In this document: positions 1 to 8,971 of the stretch, in pieces
Numbering within the stretch: position 1 is the stretch's first letter
How the letters are laid out: every line of letters begins with the position of its first letter
Made by a program: the position numbers and the translations under genes
Notes under the pieces: generated by a model
Databases searched by the model: none
What the model saw: only the letters and a program-made list of their open reading frames with translations
What the model was told of the DNA's origin: nothing
Origin: Sulfitobacter sp. S223
GTDB lineage: Bacteria; Pseudomonadota; Alphaproteobacteria; Rhodobacterales; Rhodobacteraceae
Reading direction: 5' to 3'
NCBI RefSeq assembly: GCF_025143825.1
Contig: NZ_CP083560.1
Span: forward strand, 3,596,001 to 3,660,000
DNA: 64,000 bases

Positions 1-209
1 GCCCCCATCCGGCCAAGCCAGTTCTGCGCCGGAGCATCAGTGGCCAGCATCCAGTTGGGATCGTCGGGTGTGTAGCTGCCGATCATCATGGCGGCCATCA
101 CGCCCAGCACCACCAGCACTACGCCAAGCAATTCCTTGCCGCGCTTTTCAATCGCTTCCGCTGTGGTGCTATCTATCAGCGGTTCGCGCTGTCGTGTCTG
201 ATATGCCAT
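1..209 (-). CDS. ftsK: DNA translocase FtsK, N-terminal fragment
   Basis: Only the first about 70 codons lie in the window and the gene continues past base 1. The start ATG is at 207-209 with an AGGGA-type ribosome site upstream. The peptide opens MAYQTRQREPLID, then a hydrophobic helix (about residues 30-47, LLGVVLVVLGVMAAMMIG) followed by SYTPDDPNW. That is the layout of the first membrane segment of FtsK, which anchors the translocase at the septum and clears chromosomes during division. The ATPase domain is outside the window, so the call rests on the N-terminus alone. Confidence 0.8.
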   Translation of the reverse strand, partial: MAYQTRQREPLIDSTTAEAIEKRGKELLGVVLVVLGVMAAMMIGSYTPDDPNWMLATDAPAQNWLGRMG

Positions 210-221
210 AACTCGTCCCTC

Positions 222-1409
222 TTATACCGGATAAAGACAGTCACGGATGGCCATAAGGCCGCGCTCTGTCTCTTCTTTCGGGGCCACAAGGGCCACTCTT
301 ATATACTTTTTGCCAGGGTTCTCGGCGCCCGGCACATCCTGTGCCAGATACCCGCCGGGTAGCACTTTCACCCCTGTTTCGCGCCACAGCTTCACTGCTG
401 CTTCTTCGTCATCCTCAACGGGCAACCACAGGAAAAATCCTGCTTCGGGGCTAGTATACCCGGCAACGTTGCCAAAGATGCGGTCGGCGATTTCGAATTT
501 CTCTGCATAAAGCGCGCGATTTTCAATCACATGCGCTTCGTCGTCCCACACCGCCGCCGACGCAGCCTGAAGCGGCAGCGGCAAGGGTGCGCCAGAATAG
601 TTGCGCAACAGCTTGATCTCACGGATCGAATCCACACCCGATGCCACAAAGCCTGACCGCAGACCCGGCAGATTAGAACGCTTGCTCAGGCTGTGAAAAA
701 TAACCACGCGGTTAAGGTCAGCACCCATATCATGTGCGACCTGAAGCGCGCCCACCGGTGCCACATCGCGATAAATCTCAGAGTAACATTCATCCGCGAA
801 GATAAGAAAATCATGCTTTTCCGCCAAGCGGATCAGGTCTTCCCAATAGCTGCGGGTCGCGACAGAGCCCTGAGGGTTGGCTGGCGAACAGATATAGACA
901 GCAACGGTACGATCCAGCGTTGCCGCGTCCACAGCCTGAAAATCTGGCAAATGGCCTGTGGCTTCGGTTGCGTTGACCATAACCGGATCACAGCCGCCCG
1001 AAATCGCACCGATCATGTAGACCTGATAGAAGGGGTTCGGCATCAAGATTGCCGGCTTCTGGCCGTTCTTCGTCTCGGGGCACAAAGCGATCACTGCATT
1101 ATACAGCCCCTCACGCGTGCCGTTGAGCGCCATCACCTGCGTGTCCACATCCACTGGCACGCCGTAGCGGCGGTTGATCCATCCAGCAATTGCGCCGCGC
1201 AGCGCGGGCGAGCCGTCATTAGGCGGATAGCTGTTAAATCCCGCAGCGTTCTCTACGATCACGTCTGTAACCCAAGCCGGAAACGCATGTTTCGGCTCGC
1301 CTATGGTCATCTGGATCAGCGGACCACCCCCCTCGTGCACGTCTAAGAGAGCACGCAAACGGGGCCACGCATGAGCAGGAAGGTTCGAAAACCGCTCAGG
1401 AAAATTCAT
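222..1409 (-). CDS. Class I/II PLP aminotransferase (succinyldiaminopimelate aminotransferase-like)
   Basis: A 395-residue fold-type I PLP aminotransferase. SPANPQG lies near 175-181, the aspartate that pairs with the PLP ring near D206 (FADECY), the Schiff-base lysine at K243 (SLSKRSN), and the carboxylate-binding arginine near R375. ATG at 1409 is preferred over a TTG one codon upstream because a GAGG box sits 8 bases before it. It lies 12 bases upstream of ftsK on the same strand. Relatives in Rhodobacterales are usually named DapC-like (N-succinyl-LL-diaminopimelate aminotransferase, lysine and peptidoglycan synthesis). The amino donor and acceptor cannot be read from the sequence. Confidence 0.85.
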   Translation of the reverse strand: MNFPERFSNLPAHAWPRLRALLDVHEGGGPLIQMTIGEPKHAFPAWVTDVIVENAAGFNSYPPNDGSPALRGAIAGWINRRYGVPVDVDTQVMALNGTREGLYNAVIALCPETKNGQKPAILMPNPFYQVYMIGAISGGCDPVMVNATEATGHLPDFQAVDAATLDRTVAVYICSPANPQGSVATRSYWEDLIRLAEKHDFLIFADECYSEIYRDVAPVGALQVAHDMGADLNRVVIFHSLSKRSNLPGLRSGFVASGVDSIREIKLLRNYSGAPLPLPLQAASAAVWDDEAHVIENRALYAEKFEIADRIFGNVAGYTSPEAGFFLWLPVEDDEEAAVKLWRETGVKVLPGGYLAQDVPGAENPGKKYIRVALVAPKEETERGLMAIRDCLYPV

Positions 1410-1526
1410 CAAAACTGCCTCGGATCGGGATCGTTATCGCCCCGTTTGTTACAAGGTAGCTTAAACCGCCGCCCGCCGTCTAGGAAAAACCCGATGTATC
1501 CGCGCAGCTTGTGGCTTTTTGGTCCC

Positions 1527-2855
1527 TTATCTCAGAGCCATTTCCGCAGCGGCACCCAATCGCAGCAAGGCATTGTCCTGATCAGGAGCGGCAAGCAACA
1601 TCAAACCACAGCTTGGCGTGCCTGTAGGCAGCGTGAGGCTGCATAGACCCAACAAATTACCGATGCGCGTATTGCGTAGCGCCATGAGGTTTTCAGACGC
1701 ATAATAATCAGGATCCGCGTTCAACCGCTCCAGATTGGGCGGCAACACCGCCGATGAAGGCGCGAGTATCGCGTCATACCCAGCCGTGGCGTGATCATAG
1801 GCCAAACGCGCGGCGTCAAGCTTCGCCCATGCCGATACATATTCAGGACCGGAAAAACCGCGACCAAGCCGGAAACGCCGCAGGATTTCTGCAAACATTC
1901 TCTCGGGCGCTGCTTCGATCACGTCCATCCATAGGCCGTAGGCCTCGGACGTAATAAGAGGGCCGGAAATATCCAGCGCCTGTTGGGCGGCTGGGACTTC
2001 GATCCTATCAATCACCGCACCTGCTGCTTCCAGTTTTGCGACCGCGTTTACAAATGCTTTCTTTGGCGCATCGCGCAATCCATCCATCATCACCGTGTCC
2101 AGAATAGCGAAACGCCGCCCCTTCAGGGATGCGCCCCGCAAATCAGGCGATTTGCTGCCCTCCATGGCGGCGGTAAGCAGGGCTGCATCCTCAACAGAAC
2201 GACACAGCGGGCCGATAGTGTCGAATTTCAGCGCTAGCGGCACAACACCTTCAAGGCTAAGCCGACCGTGCGTGGTCTTAAGACCAACCAGATCGTTCCA
2301 AGCTGCAGGAATACGCACAGAGCCACCCGTATCAGAGCCTATGCTTGCTGCGGCTAAACCGAAAGCGACCGAAGCGGCAGAGCCGGAGGACGATCCGCCT
2401 GGCACCGCGTCAGGATCATTCACGCAAGGCGGTGTGGCGGTCGAAGGATTGTACCCCAGACCAGAGAAAGCGAGCTCGCTCATGTGGACCTTACCAAGGC
2501 AGACGAGCCCGGCGGCGGTCGCATTCTGTAGCACCAGCGCGTCACGTTCCGGGACCCGTCCCTCCAAAAGCTTGGAGCCAGCCTCCGTCCCGACACCCGC
2601 ACTGTCAAAAAGATCTTTCCAGCTGATCGGCACACCATCAAGCGGTGAGAGACGCCGCCCGGATCGCGCGCGCGCCGACGCTGCCGCCGCTTCGGAGCGT
2701 GCGCGATCCGCCGTAACACGTGCGTAAATTCTGTCGCGAAGAGGATGTTCCTCAATCGCCTTCAGATAGGTATCGCACAGCGTGAGTGGATCAATTTCGC
2801 CTGCCGCGATGCCACGTCCAAGGTCAGCGGCGGTCATACCGAGCCAGTCTTGCAT
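1527..2855 (-). CDS. Amidase signature family hydrolase
   Basis: A 442-residue amidase-signature enzyme with the full Ser-cisSer-Lys triad: K80 in PISWKDLF, the cis-serine around S155 in the GGSSSGSA loop, and the nucleophile S179 in DTGGSVRIPA. It hydrolyses an amide C-N bond, but family members range from GatA to small-amide and aryl-acylamidases. It has no gatB or gatC neighbour and is shorter than most GatA proteins, so a stand-alone catabolic or detoxifying amidase is more likely. AAGGAG precedes the ATG at 2855. The next gene downstream on this strand is the aminotransferase, 117 bases away. Confidence 0.85.
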   Translation of the reverse strand: MQDWLGMTAADLGRGIAAGEIDPLTLCDTYLKAIEEHPLRDRIYARVTADRARSEAAAASARARSGRRLSPLDGVPISWKDLFDSAGVGTEAGSKLLEGRVPERDALVLQNATAAGLVCLGKVHMSELAFSGLGYNPSTATPPCVNDPDAVPGGSSSGSAASVAFGLAAASIGSDTGGSVRIPAAWNDLVGLKTTHGRLSLEGVVPLALKFDTIGPLCRSVEDAALLTAAMEGSKSPDLRGASLKGRRFAILDTVMMDGLRDAPKKAFVNAVAKLEAAGAVIDRIEVPAAQQALDISGPLITSEAYGLWMDVIEAAPERMFAEILRRFRLGRGFSGPEYVSAWAKLDAARLAYDHATAGYDAILAPSSAVLPPNLERLNADPDYYASENLMALRNTRIGNLLGLCSLTLPTGTPSCGLMLLAAPDQDNALLRLGAAAEMALR

Positions 2856-2939
2856 TTCGCACTCCTTATCTGTTTGGTCGTGACGGTAGCGGCGCTTGGG
2901 CGCATGGACAATCCCCCCGTGACAGCCATATTGAGCGAT

Positions 2940-4166
2940 ATGAAATTTGATACAGATATCGCGATTGTCGGCGGCGGACTTAACGGCCCTGCCCTTGCCC
3001 TTGCTCTGGCGTCGAGTGGCCTGAAAGTCACCGTCATTGACGCGCTTCCGAAAGCGCCGCGAAAGGCTGACGACTTTGACGGGCGATCGTACGCATTGGC
3101 GCTCACGTCAGTCCGGCTGCTCGAAAGTATCGGGCTATGGGAAGCAGTTGCAGACAACGCCCAGCCTATGCTGGAGATCAAGGTAACAGATGGACGCGCC
3201 GGTGAAGGAACTTCGCCCTTCTTCATGCACTTTGATCACGCGGAAATCGAAGAAGGCCCAATGGGCCATATGGTCGAAGACCGCCACCTGCGTCGCGCCC
3301 TGATGGACGCGGTAGATGCAAACAGCCATATCGAGGTTCTGAATAGCACAGAAGTGACAGCACAAGATGCCGACTTAACGGGCATCACACTAACACTTGC
3401 GTCGGGCAAACAACTGCGGGCACGGCTGTGCGTCGGGGCGGATGGACGGACATCAGGCACAGCGGAACGTGCAGGTATCAAAAGGACGGGATGGGCATAC
3501 GGCCAGACCGCCCTTGTCTGTGCTGTTGCCCATGAAATGCCCCACAGCGGAATCGCGCATCAGTTCTTCATGCCCCCCGGCCCCCTTGCAATCTTGCCAC
3601 TCACCGGCAACCGCAGCTCGATCGTCTGGTCCGAAAGCACCGAGAACGCCGCGCGCATACATGCACTGGATGATGAAGCTTATCTAGAAGTCCTGCGCCC
3701 ACGCTTTGGTGACTTTCTGGGAGATATCACACTTGCCGGAGCACGCTACACCTATCCCCTGAACCTATCGCTCGCGCATGAGATGGTGGCACCTCGCGTG
3801 GCGCTCGTAGGTGACAGCGCCCACGGCGTACACCCCATCGCCGGCCAAGGTCTGAATGCCGGTTTTCGCGATATTGCAGCACTTAGCGAGGTTATCGTGG
3901 ATGCACAGCGGCGTGGTGAAGATTTCGGTTCCGGCGTTGCGATGGCGCGCTATCAGGAATGGCGTCGCTTTGATAACGCCTCTCTTGCGCTTGCCACTGA
4001 CAGCTTCAACCGCTTGTTTTCAAACGACAACACGTTCGTTCGTATGGCACGCGATATTGGAATGGGAATCATCAGCGCACTACCCGGCTTGCGGCGGACT
4101 TTCATACGCGAGGCGGCTGGACTGAATGGTGATTTGCCACGACTAATGCGCGGCCTGCCCCTTTAG
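2940..4166 (+). CDS. UbiH/UbiF-family FAD-dependent hydroxylase (ubiquinone biosynthesis)
   Basis: A 408-residue flavin monooxygenase. The N-terminal Rossmann dinucleotide-binding motif (IAIVGGGLNGPALALAL, residues about 6-22) is followed by the DG motif (GADGRTSGTAERAG, near 165) and by the FAD ribityl-binding motif VALVGDSAHGVHPIAGQG near 285. These are the three fingerprints of UbiH/UbiF/VisC enzymes, which hydroxylate the ubiquinone ring. The frame is open further upstream, but MKFDTDIAIVGGG is the only start that places the nucleotide fold at the N-terminus. Which ring position it acts on (UbiH, UbiF or the alphaproteobacterial UbiL) is not resolved. It is divergent from the amidase. Confidence 0.88.
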   Translation: MKFDTDIAIVGGGLNGPALALALASSGLKVTVIDALPKAPRKADDFDGRSYALALTSVRLLESIGLWEAVADNAQPMLEIKVTDGRAGEGTSPFFMHFDHAEIEEGPMGHMVEDRHLRRALMDAVDANSHIEVLNSTEVTAQDADLTGITLTLASGKQLRARLCVGADGRTSGTAERAGIKRTGWAYGQTALVCAVAHEMPHSGIAHQFFMPPGPLAILPLTGNRSSIVWSESTENAARIHALDDEAYLEVLRPRFGDFLGDITLAGARYTYPLNLSLAHEMVAPRVALVGDSAHGVHPIAGQGLNAGFRDIAALSEVIVDAQRRGEDFGSGVAMARYQEWRRFDNASLALATDSFNRLFSNDNTFVRMARDIGMGIISALPGLRRTFIREAAGLNGDLPRLMRGLPL

Positions 4167-4173
4167 AGCCTGA

Positions 4174-4359
4174 TCAGTCAAGCACGCGCGCTTCGTCAAT
4201 TAACATGACAGGAATACCGTTCCGGATCGGATAGGCTAACCCTGCGCTTTTTGACACCAGCTCCTGACGATCTGCGTCATAGCTTAGCGTTTCGTGACTG
4301 CGCGGGCAGATCAACGCCTCAAGCATCCGGCGATCAAACTCTACGACGGTATCGCTCAT
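4174..4359 (-). CDS. Trm112-family protein
   Basis: A 61-residue protein with the YcaR/Trm112 signature: [19 protein letters not shown], then [16 protein letters not shown] at the C-terminus. Eukaryotic Trm112 activates methyltransferases; bacterial partners are poorly known. Of the usual paired zinc cysteines only one remains (CPRS replaces CPxC), which is common in proteobacterial members. The start overlaps the stop of the upstream LON-domain gene (ATGA), so the two are translationally coupled. Its stop is 8 bases from the stop of the convergent hydroxylase gene. Confidence 0.85.
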   Translation of the reverse strand: MSDTVVEFDRRMLEALICPRSHETLSYDADRQELVSKSAGLAYPIRNGIPVMLIDEARVLD

Positions 4360-5000
4360 TGCATCAACTCACTGTCTCCGCCCCCGCGCAGGGCATATTC
4401 TATCAAGGTAACCAACGTCTCCCGCCGCGTACTGAGAGAGGGAGCTTCGAGCAGAGCCTGCTTATCTTCAGGTTCGAAATCAAGCATCATCGAGAGTGAA
4501 TTGATCAGCAGCTCATCGTCAGCATCTTTGAGCGTTTCCCAATCGGCCGACAATCCGCGTTCGTCAAAGTAGCGGCCCAACGCGTCGAGAAATGTCTTAC
4601 GCTTGAAACCCGCATCTGTTTCTTCGCTTTGAAGATCCAGATCAAACCCCTCCCAAGAAACTTCGCAGCGGCGATAGGGGGTGAAACCCTCAACTTCCTT
4701 GACCACGCGGTAGCGGGATATTCCGGCTAGGGTTACCATATACCGGCCATCCTCTGTTTCAGAGAACTGTGTGATCCGTCCGGCACAGCCTATCGTATGA
4801 AGGCCCGGACCTTCACGGCCCGGCACAACGTTTGGCTGGACCATCCCGATCAGACGGGTGGACGTTTTCAACGCATCCTCGATCATCTGCAGATAACGCG
4901 GCTCAAAGATATGGAGCGGCAGTCGGGCACGAGGCAACAGCAATGCTCCGCCCAGCGGGAAGATCGGGATCGTGTCAGGCAGATCAGTGTGTTTTATCAT
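4356..5000 (-). CDS. LON peptidase substrate-binding-domain protein
   Basis: 214 residues forming a stand-alone LON N-terminal domain. It opens with [26 protein letters not shown] (residues about 11-36), the typical first strands and HIFEPRY signature, and continues with GCAGRITQF. There is no AAA+ ATPase or Ser-Lys protease domain, so it cannot be a Lon protease. Such proteins are thought to bind unfolded or specific substrates, but the role is unproven. It lies between the thioredoxin/TPR gene and trm112 in a three-gene leftward unit, which suggests protein quality control by context only. Confidence 0.85.
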   Translation of the reverse strand: MIKHTDLPDTIPIFPLGGALLLPRARLPLHIFEPRYLQMIEDALKTSTRLIGMVQPNVVPGREGPGLHTIGCAGRITQFSETEDGRYMVTLAGISRYRVVKEVEGFTPYRRCEVSWEGFDLDLQSEETDAGFKRKTFLDALGRYFDERGLSADWETLKDADDELLINSLSMMLDFEPEDKQALLEAPSLSTRRETLVTLIEYALRGGGDSELMQ

Positions 5001-5026
5001 ATGCTGGAACTAGCGCGACAACCGCT

Positions 5027-5944
5027 TCAGGCAAATATCATCGAACTCAATTTGCGGCGACCGTTCAAGACTACGGGATCATTGGCTTTTAGCGCGTCGA
5101 AGATTGTGAAAAGCTGGGTTTTGGCAGCACTGTCATTCCATTCGCGATCGCGTTTGAACAATTCCAGAAGCTGGTTCACCGCGCCCTCTGCATCGCCATT
5201 CGCATACAGCGCCTGAGCAAGATCAAATCTCGCCTGAAGGTTCGCTTCATCAGCCTCTACAGCAGCAGTCAGCTCGGCTACGGGGCCTGCGTCCGCAGCC
5301 TGTCGCGCCAGCTCCAGCTGTGCGTGTGCTGCTTCCAATTCTGGCGCTTTGGAGATTTCGATGGGCGCGCCATTCAGCAAGCCTTCGGCCTGATCCAGAT
5401 CACCCAATGCAATGTGGGCGCGAACAAGCCCACCATAAGCGCCTGCATGAAGAGGATCTTCTCCCAAAATCGCCGCAAATGTTTGTGCCGCGTCGTCTGC
5501 CTGACCTTCGCCCAGCATTTCTTCGGCAGCCTCTACGGCGTCATTGAGCGTATCTGTCGGCGACTCACCGCCAGCAGATTTGATTACACGATCCACAAAA
5601 GCGATGATTTCCGACTGCGGAACAGCACCCTGAAAACCGTCAACAGGTTGTCCTTTCCAGAATGCATAAACTGTCGGGATCGACTGGATTTGCAACTGGC
5701 CCGCAATCGCCTGCGCCTCATCCACGTTGATTTTTACCATCTTCACAGCACCCTTGGCCGCGGTCACAGCCGCCTCCAACTGGGGGCCAAGTGTTTTGCA
5801 GGGGCCGCACCAAGGCGCCCAGAAATCGACAATAATCGGCGTGGTTTGAGATGCCTCAACTACATCCGCCATAAACGTGGCTTCTGTACCATCCTTGATC
5901 AGGTCGGCGGCGGGGGCGGCTGCGGTCAGGTTAATATCCATCAT
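5027..5944 (-). CDS. Thioredoxin-TPR co-chaperone (CnoX/YbbN-like)
   Basis: 305 residues. An N-terminal thioredoxin domain carries WCGPCK (C46, C49), so it should be redox active, unlike E. coli YbbN which has SxxC. It is followed by about 170 residues of TPR-like helices (repeats around DDAAQTFAAILGEDP, LDQAEGLLNG and GDAEGAVNQLLELF). This is the CnoX layout, a chaperone-redoxin that protects proteins from oxidation and passes them to GroEL. The start MMDINL at 5944 is chosen over one seven codons upstream because AGGA lies 8 bases before it. It is first of three leftward genes, 26 bases before the LON-domain gene. Confidence 0.85.
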   Translation of the reverse strand: MMDINLTAAAPAADLIKDGTEATFMADVVEASQTTPIIVDFWAPWCGPCKTLGPQLEAAVTAAKGAVKMVKINVDEAQAIAGQLQIQSIPTVYAFWKGQPVDGFQGAVPQSEIIAFVDRVIKSAGGESPTDTLNDAVEAAEEMLGEGQADDAAQTFAAILGEDPLHAGAYGGLVRAHIALGDLDQAEGLLNGAPIEISKAPELEAAHAQLELARQAADAGPVAELTAAVEADEANLQARFDLAQALYANGDAEGAVNQLLELFKRDREWNDSAAKTQLFTIFDALKANDPVVLNGRRKLSSMIFA

Positions 5945-6023
5945 GTCATCGGTCCTATTGTGCAATACTTGGCGGTTGGAACTTATATGTGGCCTCAGCC
6001 AGCAGTTTCAAAGAGCCTTAGCT

Positions 6024-6812
6024 TTAAAGATCAAAAGTTGCAAAAACGGGTGCGTGGTCGGACGGCTTTTCCCAGCCTCTTGCACTACGCAAAACGCGGC
6101 TTCCGTGTGCGGCAGATGAGATATCCGGAGTTGCCCAGACGTGGTCCAACCTGCGCCCCTTGTCCGCCTGATCCCAATCTTTGGCACGGTAGCTCCACCA
6201 GCTATAGAGCAGTCCATCGGGGATGTCCTGACGTGTGATATCAACCCACCTCCCAGAATCCTGCGTCTGCGCCAGCGCTTCAACCTCTACCGGAGTGTGG
6301 CTAACGACTTTGAGCAGTTTCTTGTGGTCCCAAACGTCATCTTCACGTGGGGCGATATTCAGATCGCCCACCAGAATAGATTTCTTTGGCGCTTCTGCGT
6401 GGAAAAAATCGCGCATCTGCGTCAGATAATCCATCTTTTGGCCGAATTTTTCATTCACCTCGCGGTCTGCGACATCGCCACCCGCAGGGACATAAAAGTT
6501 GTGAACCGTTACACCATTTGGCAGCTTGGCAGCCACGTGCCGCGCGTGACCCAGCTGGGCAAAGTCATGCGCACCCGCAGGCTCAAGCGGCAGCTTGGAT
6601 AGGATCGCCACGCCGTTGTACCCCTTTTGCCCTTCGGCAATCATGTGGGTGTAGCCAAGTGCGCTGAACGCCTCCATCGGAATTTTGTCGACCGGGCTTT
6701 TACATTCTTGCAGACACAGAACATCAGGACCCTCTTCGGCCAATAGCTTGCAAACGATAGGCTCTCGCAGACGGACCGAGTTGATGTTCCAGGTGGCAAG
6801 GGTGAAAGACAT
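6024..6812 (-). CDS. xthA: Exodeoxyribonuclease III
   Basis: A 262-residue exonuclease-endonuclease-phosphatase protein. Metal and catalytic motifs appear in order: ATWNINSVR (N-terminal Asn), LQECK (metal Glu), HNFYVPAGGD, GDLNIAPREDDVWD and RRLDHVWAT, ending with the SDHAPVFATF catalytic Asp-His. This matches exonuclease III/AP endonuclease, which cuts DNA 5' to abasic sites and degrades 3' ends in base-excision repair. GGAG lies 7 bases before the ATG. It is read leftward towards the CnoX gene, but the 79-base gap suggests it may be transcribed alone. Confidence 0.92.
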   Translation of the reverse strand: MSFTLATWNINSVRLREPIVCKLLAEEGPDVLCLQECKSPVDKIPMEAFSALGYTHMIAEGQKGYNGVAILSKLPLEPAGAHDFAQLGHARHVAAKLPNGVTVHNFYVPAGGDVADREVNEKFGQKMDYLTQMRDFFHAEAPKKSILVGDLNIAPREDDVWDHKKLLKVVSHTPVEVEALAQTQDSGRWVDITRQDIPDGLLYSWWSYRAKDWDQADKGRRLDHVWATPDISSAAHGSRVLRSARGWEKPSDHAPVFATFDL

Positions 6813-6881
6813 GGGTGGGCTCCGGAGTTGTGTTGCCGCACACTAACGCCTGAAAGAGCGGTCAACCACCACAAACAAGGC

Positions 6882-6908
6882 AAAAAAAGACCGGGCTCAA
6901 AGGCCCGG
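6882..6908 (-). terminator. Rho-independent terminator, leftward
   Basis: The inverted repeat CCGGGC (6891-6896) / GCCCGG (6903-6908) with a 6-base loop is followed, on the minus strand, by TCTTTTTTT. It lies 130 bases downstream of the response-regulator stop and upstream of xthA, so it should end the transcript of the regulator or of a short RNA after it. Confidence 0.75.
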
Positions 6909-7039
6909 CCAAGTCCAACAGGGAGGAAAAGCAGCAATCGTCCCGGCCGCTTAGCTTCGGGTTCAAACAGACGGGAAACTCATGAAAAAAGACCGCCTCT
7001 TGTTTTAATAACACCAAGTCGTAAAAAAAGTTCCTACAC

Positions 7040-7726
7040 CTAAACCATTAAACGATATCCGCCTGATTCCGTGACCAGCAGGCGGGCATTTGATGGATCA
7101 GGCTCGATCTTTTGACGCAGACGGTAAATGTGGGTTTCCAACGTATGCGTGGTCACACCAGCATTGTAGCCCCAAACCTCATGCAGCAGGACCTCACGCG
7201 GCACGACACCCTCCGAAGACCGGTGCAGGAATTTCAGAATGTTCGTTTCCTTTTCCGTCAGCCGCACCTTTTTATCATCTTCGGTGATCAGCATCTTCAT
7301 GGATGGCTTGAACGTGTATGGCCCCAACTGGAAAATCGCATCTTCGGACTGTTCGTGCGTACGCAATTGGCTGCGAATCCGCGCCAGCAATACTGGGAAC
7401 TTGAACGGCTTGGCGACGTAATCATTGGCACCGGCATCCAGACCCAAAATTGTGTCAGCGTCGCCATCGTGTCCGGTCAACATCATTATCGGGCTTTTGA
7501 TCCCCTGTTTGCGCAGCAGGCGGCACAGCTCGCGACCATCGGTATCGGGCAACCCAACATCAAGGATGAGCAAATCGTAAATCATTTCTTTTGCACGGCT
7601 CATGGCGTCTGCGCCATTTGCAGCTTCGAAAACGTCGAAGTCCTCTGTCATGATCAACTGTTCGCTCAGCGCTTCGCGCAAGTCGTCATCGTCGTCTACC
7701 AGAAGAATTTTCTTGAGCTGTGCCAT
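7040..7726 (-). CDS. OmpR/PhoB-family response regulator (possible CenR-type orphan)
   Basis: 228 residues. The receiver domain has the acidic cluster DDDDD at 11-15, phosphoacceptor D56 (LLILDVGLPD), T84 and K106 (YVAKPF). A C-terminal winged helix (about 135-228) shows LTEKETNILKFL and ETHIYRLRQKIEPDP and ends in ESGGYRLMV. GGAG precedes the ATG at 7726. No histidine kinase is adjacent, so it is an orphan. Closely similar orphans are conserved beside ribA in Rhodobacterales; identity with the essential envelope regulator CenR is possible but I cannot prove it from this sequence. It is divergent from ribA. Confidence 0.88.
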   Translation of the reverse strand: MAQLKKILLVDDDDDLREALSEQLIMTEDFDVFEAANGADAMSRAKEMIYDLLILDVGLPDTDGRELCRLLRKQGIKSPIMMLTGHDGDADTILGLDAGANDYVAKPFKFPVLLARIRSQLRTHEQSEDAIFQLGPYTFKPSMKMLITEDDKKVRLTEKETNILKFLHRSSEGVVPREVLLHEVWGYNAGVTTHTLETHIYRLRQKIEPDPSNARLLVTESGGYRLMV

Positions 7727-7891
7727 AAGTTGTCTCCGTTGCTTTGCATAAAGATATGGACGCTGCGTCAATCAACAAGGGCATGCATCGTTTCCTCACG
7801 GTGCCGTGTCACATTAGCGGTCAAATGTTTCAATTCCGATGGTCATGGCCTAGATATCTTTCAACTGATCTTATGAGTTGTAACAATCGCC

Positions 7892-8971
7892 ATGACATTC
7901 ACACCCGATGTTACTGAAATGTTGGCCCGCGCGCGGGCTGATTTGCGCATGGGCGTGCCCGTTGTACTGGGCGACGTGCTGGTGCTTGCGACAGAAACTC
8001 TGACCGCACAGCGACTTTCGGATGTACTGGCGCTGGATGCGCAGCCTGTTTTAGCGATCACAGCGCGACGTGCGCAGACGTTGAAGGCACACGCCTATGA
8101 CGGTGATCTTGCGCGGATCATCCTGCCACGTGACGCAACGCTTGCGTGGGTTCAAAGCGTGGCAGACCCAGCCGACGATTTACGCGCCCCCATGAAGGGA
8201 CCGCTCGCGGCGATGCGAGAGGGTGGTGCGAGTGATTACAGTACTGCGCTGAATCTAGTGAAGTCGGCGCGTTTGTTGCCCGCCGCGTTGATTGTTCCAC
8301 TTGCCGACAGCGCAGGCTTTGCCGCAACCCATGCGTTGACGCGGGTCAATGGTGCTGCCGCAGCATCCCATCTCAATACCCGCAGCCCACTTCATTCCGT
8401 GGTCCACGCACGGCTGCCAATGGAGGTGTCCGAGGCTGGCCGCCTGCATGTTTTCCGCCCCGAAGACGGGGGCGAAGAGCATTACGCGATTGAAATCGGG
8501 CGACCGGACCGCAGCGCGCCTGTTCTATGCAGGCTCCATTCCGCGTGCTTCACGGGCGACCTGATGGGCAGCCTTAAATGTGATTGTGGTCCACAACTGC
8601 GCGCTGCTTTGGCGCAGATGGGAGCAGAGGGTCATGGCGTGTTGCTTTACCTGAACCAAGAAGGACGCGGGATCGGCCTAGCCAACAAAATGCGCGCATA
8701 TTCACTTCAAGATCAAGGATTTGACACTGTTGAGGCCAATCACAGATTAGGTTTCGAGGACGACGAGAGAGACTTCCGGCTTGGGGCTGATATTCTCAAG
8801 GAGATGGGTTTCTCATCCGTCCGGCTTCTGACCAATAACCCCCGCAAAGTTGATATGATGAACCAGTGCGGCGTTACCGTAGTCGAACGCGTACCGCTTG
8901 CTGTAGGGGAAAACAGGCACAATGCAGCTTATCTGGCGACGAAGGCTGCGAAATCTGGCCACCTGCTGTGA
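7892..8971 (+). CDS. ribA: GTP cyclohydrolase II with N-terminal RibB-like relic
   Basis: 359 residues, much longer than a plain GTP cyclohydrolase II (about 200). The C-terminal half (about 165-359) is a complete RibA: zinc cysteines C219, C230 and C232 (HSACFTGD, KCDCGPQL), LNQEGRGIGL near 254-263 and NNPRKVDM. It opens the GTP imidazole ring in the first step of riboflavin synthesis. The first 155 residues resemble a DHBP-synthase domain in outline (ARADLRMGVPVVL, DVLVLATE) but lack the catalytic DRENEGD motif, so that half is probably inactive. The start overlaps nothing upstream. The stop overlaps the next gene by ATGA. Confidence 0.9.
   Translation: MTFTPDVTEMLARARADLRMGVPVVLGDVLVLATETLTAQRLSDVLALDAQPVLAITARRAQTLKAHAYDGDLARIILPRDATLAWVQSVADPADDLRAPMKGPLAAMREGGASDYSTALNLVKSARLLPAALIVPLADSAGFAATHALTRVNGAAAASHLNTRSPLHSVVHARLPMEVSEAGRLHVFRPEDGGEEHYAIEIGRPDRSAPVLCRLHSACFTGDLMGSLKCDCGPQLRAALAQMGAEGHGVLLYLNQEGRGIGLANKMRAYSLQDQGFDTVEANHRLGFEDDERDFRLGADILKEMGFSSVRLLTNNPRKVDMMNQCGVTVVERVPLAVGENRHNAAYLATKAAKSGHLL

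Noticed and set aside
6641..6937. Minus-strand frame reading through the terminator at 6882
   Set aside because: It translates the terminator hairpin itself and overlaps xthA.
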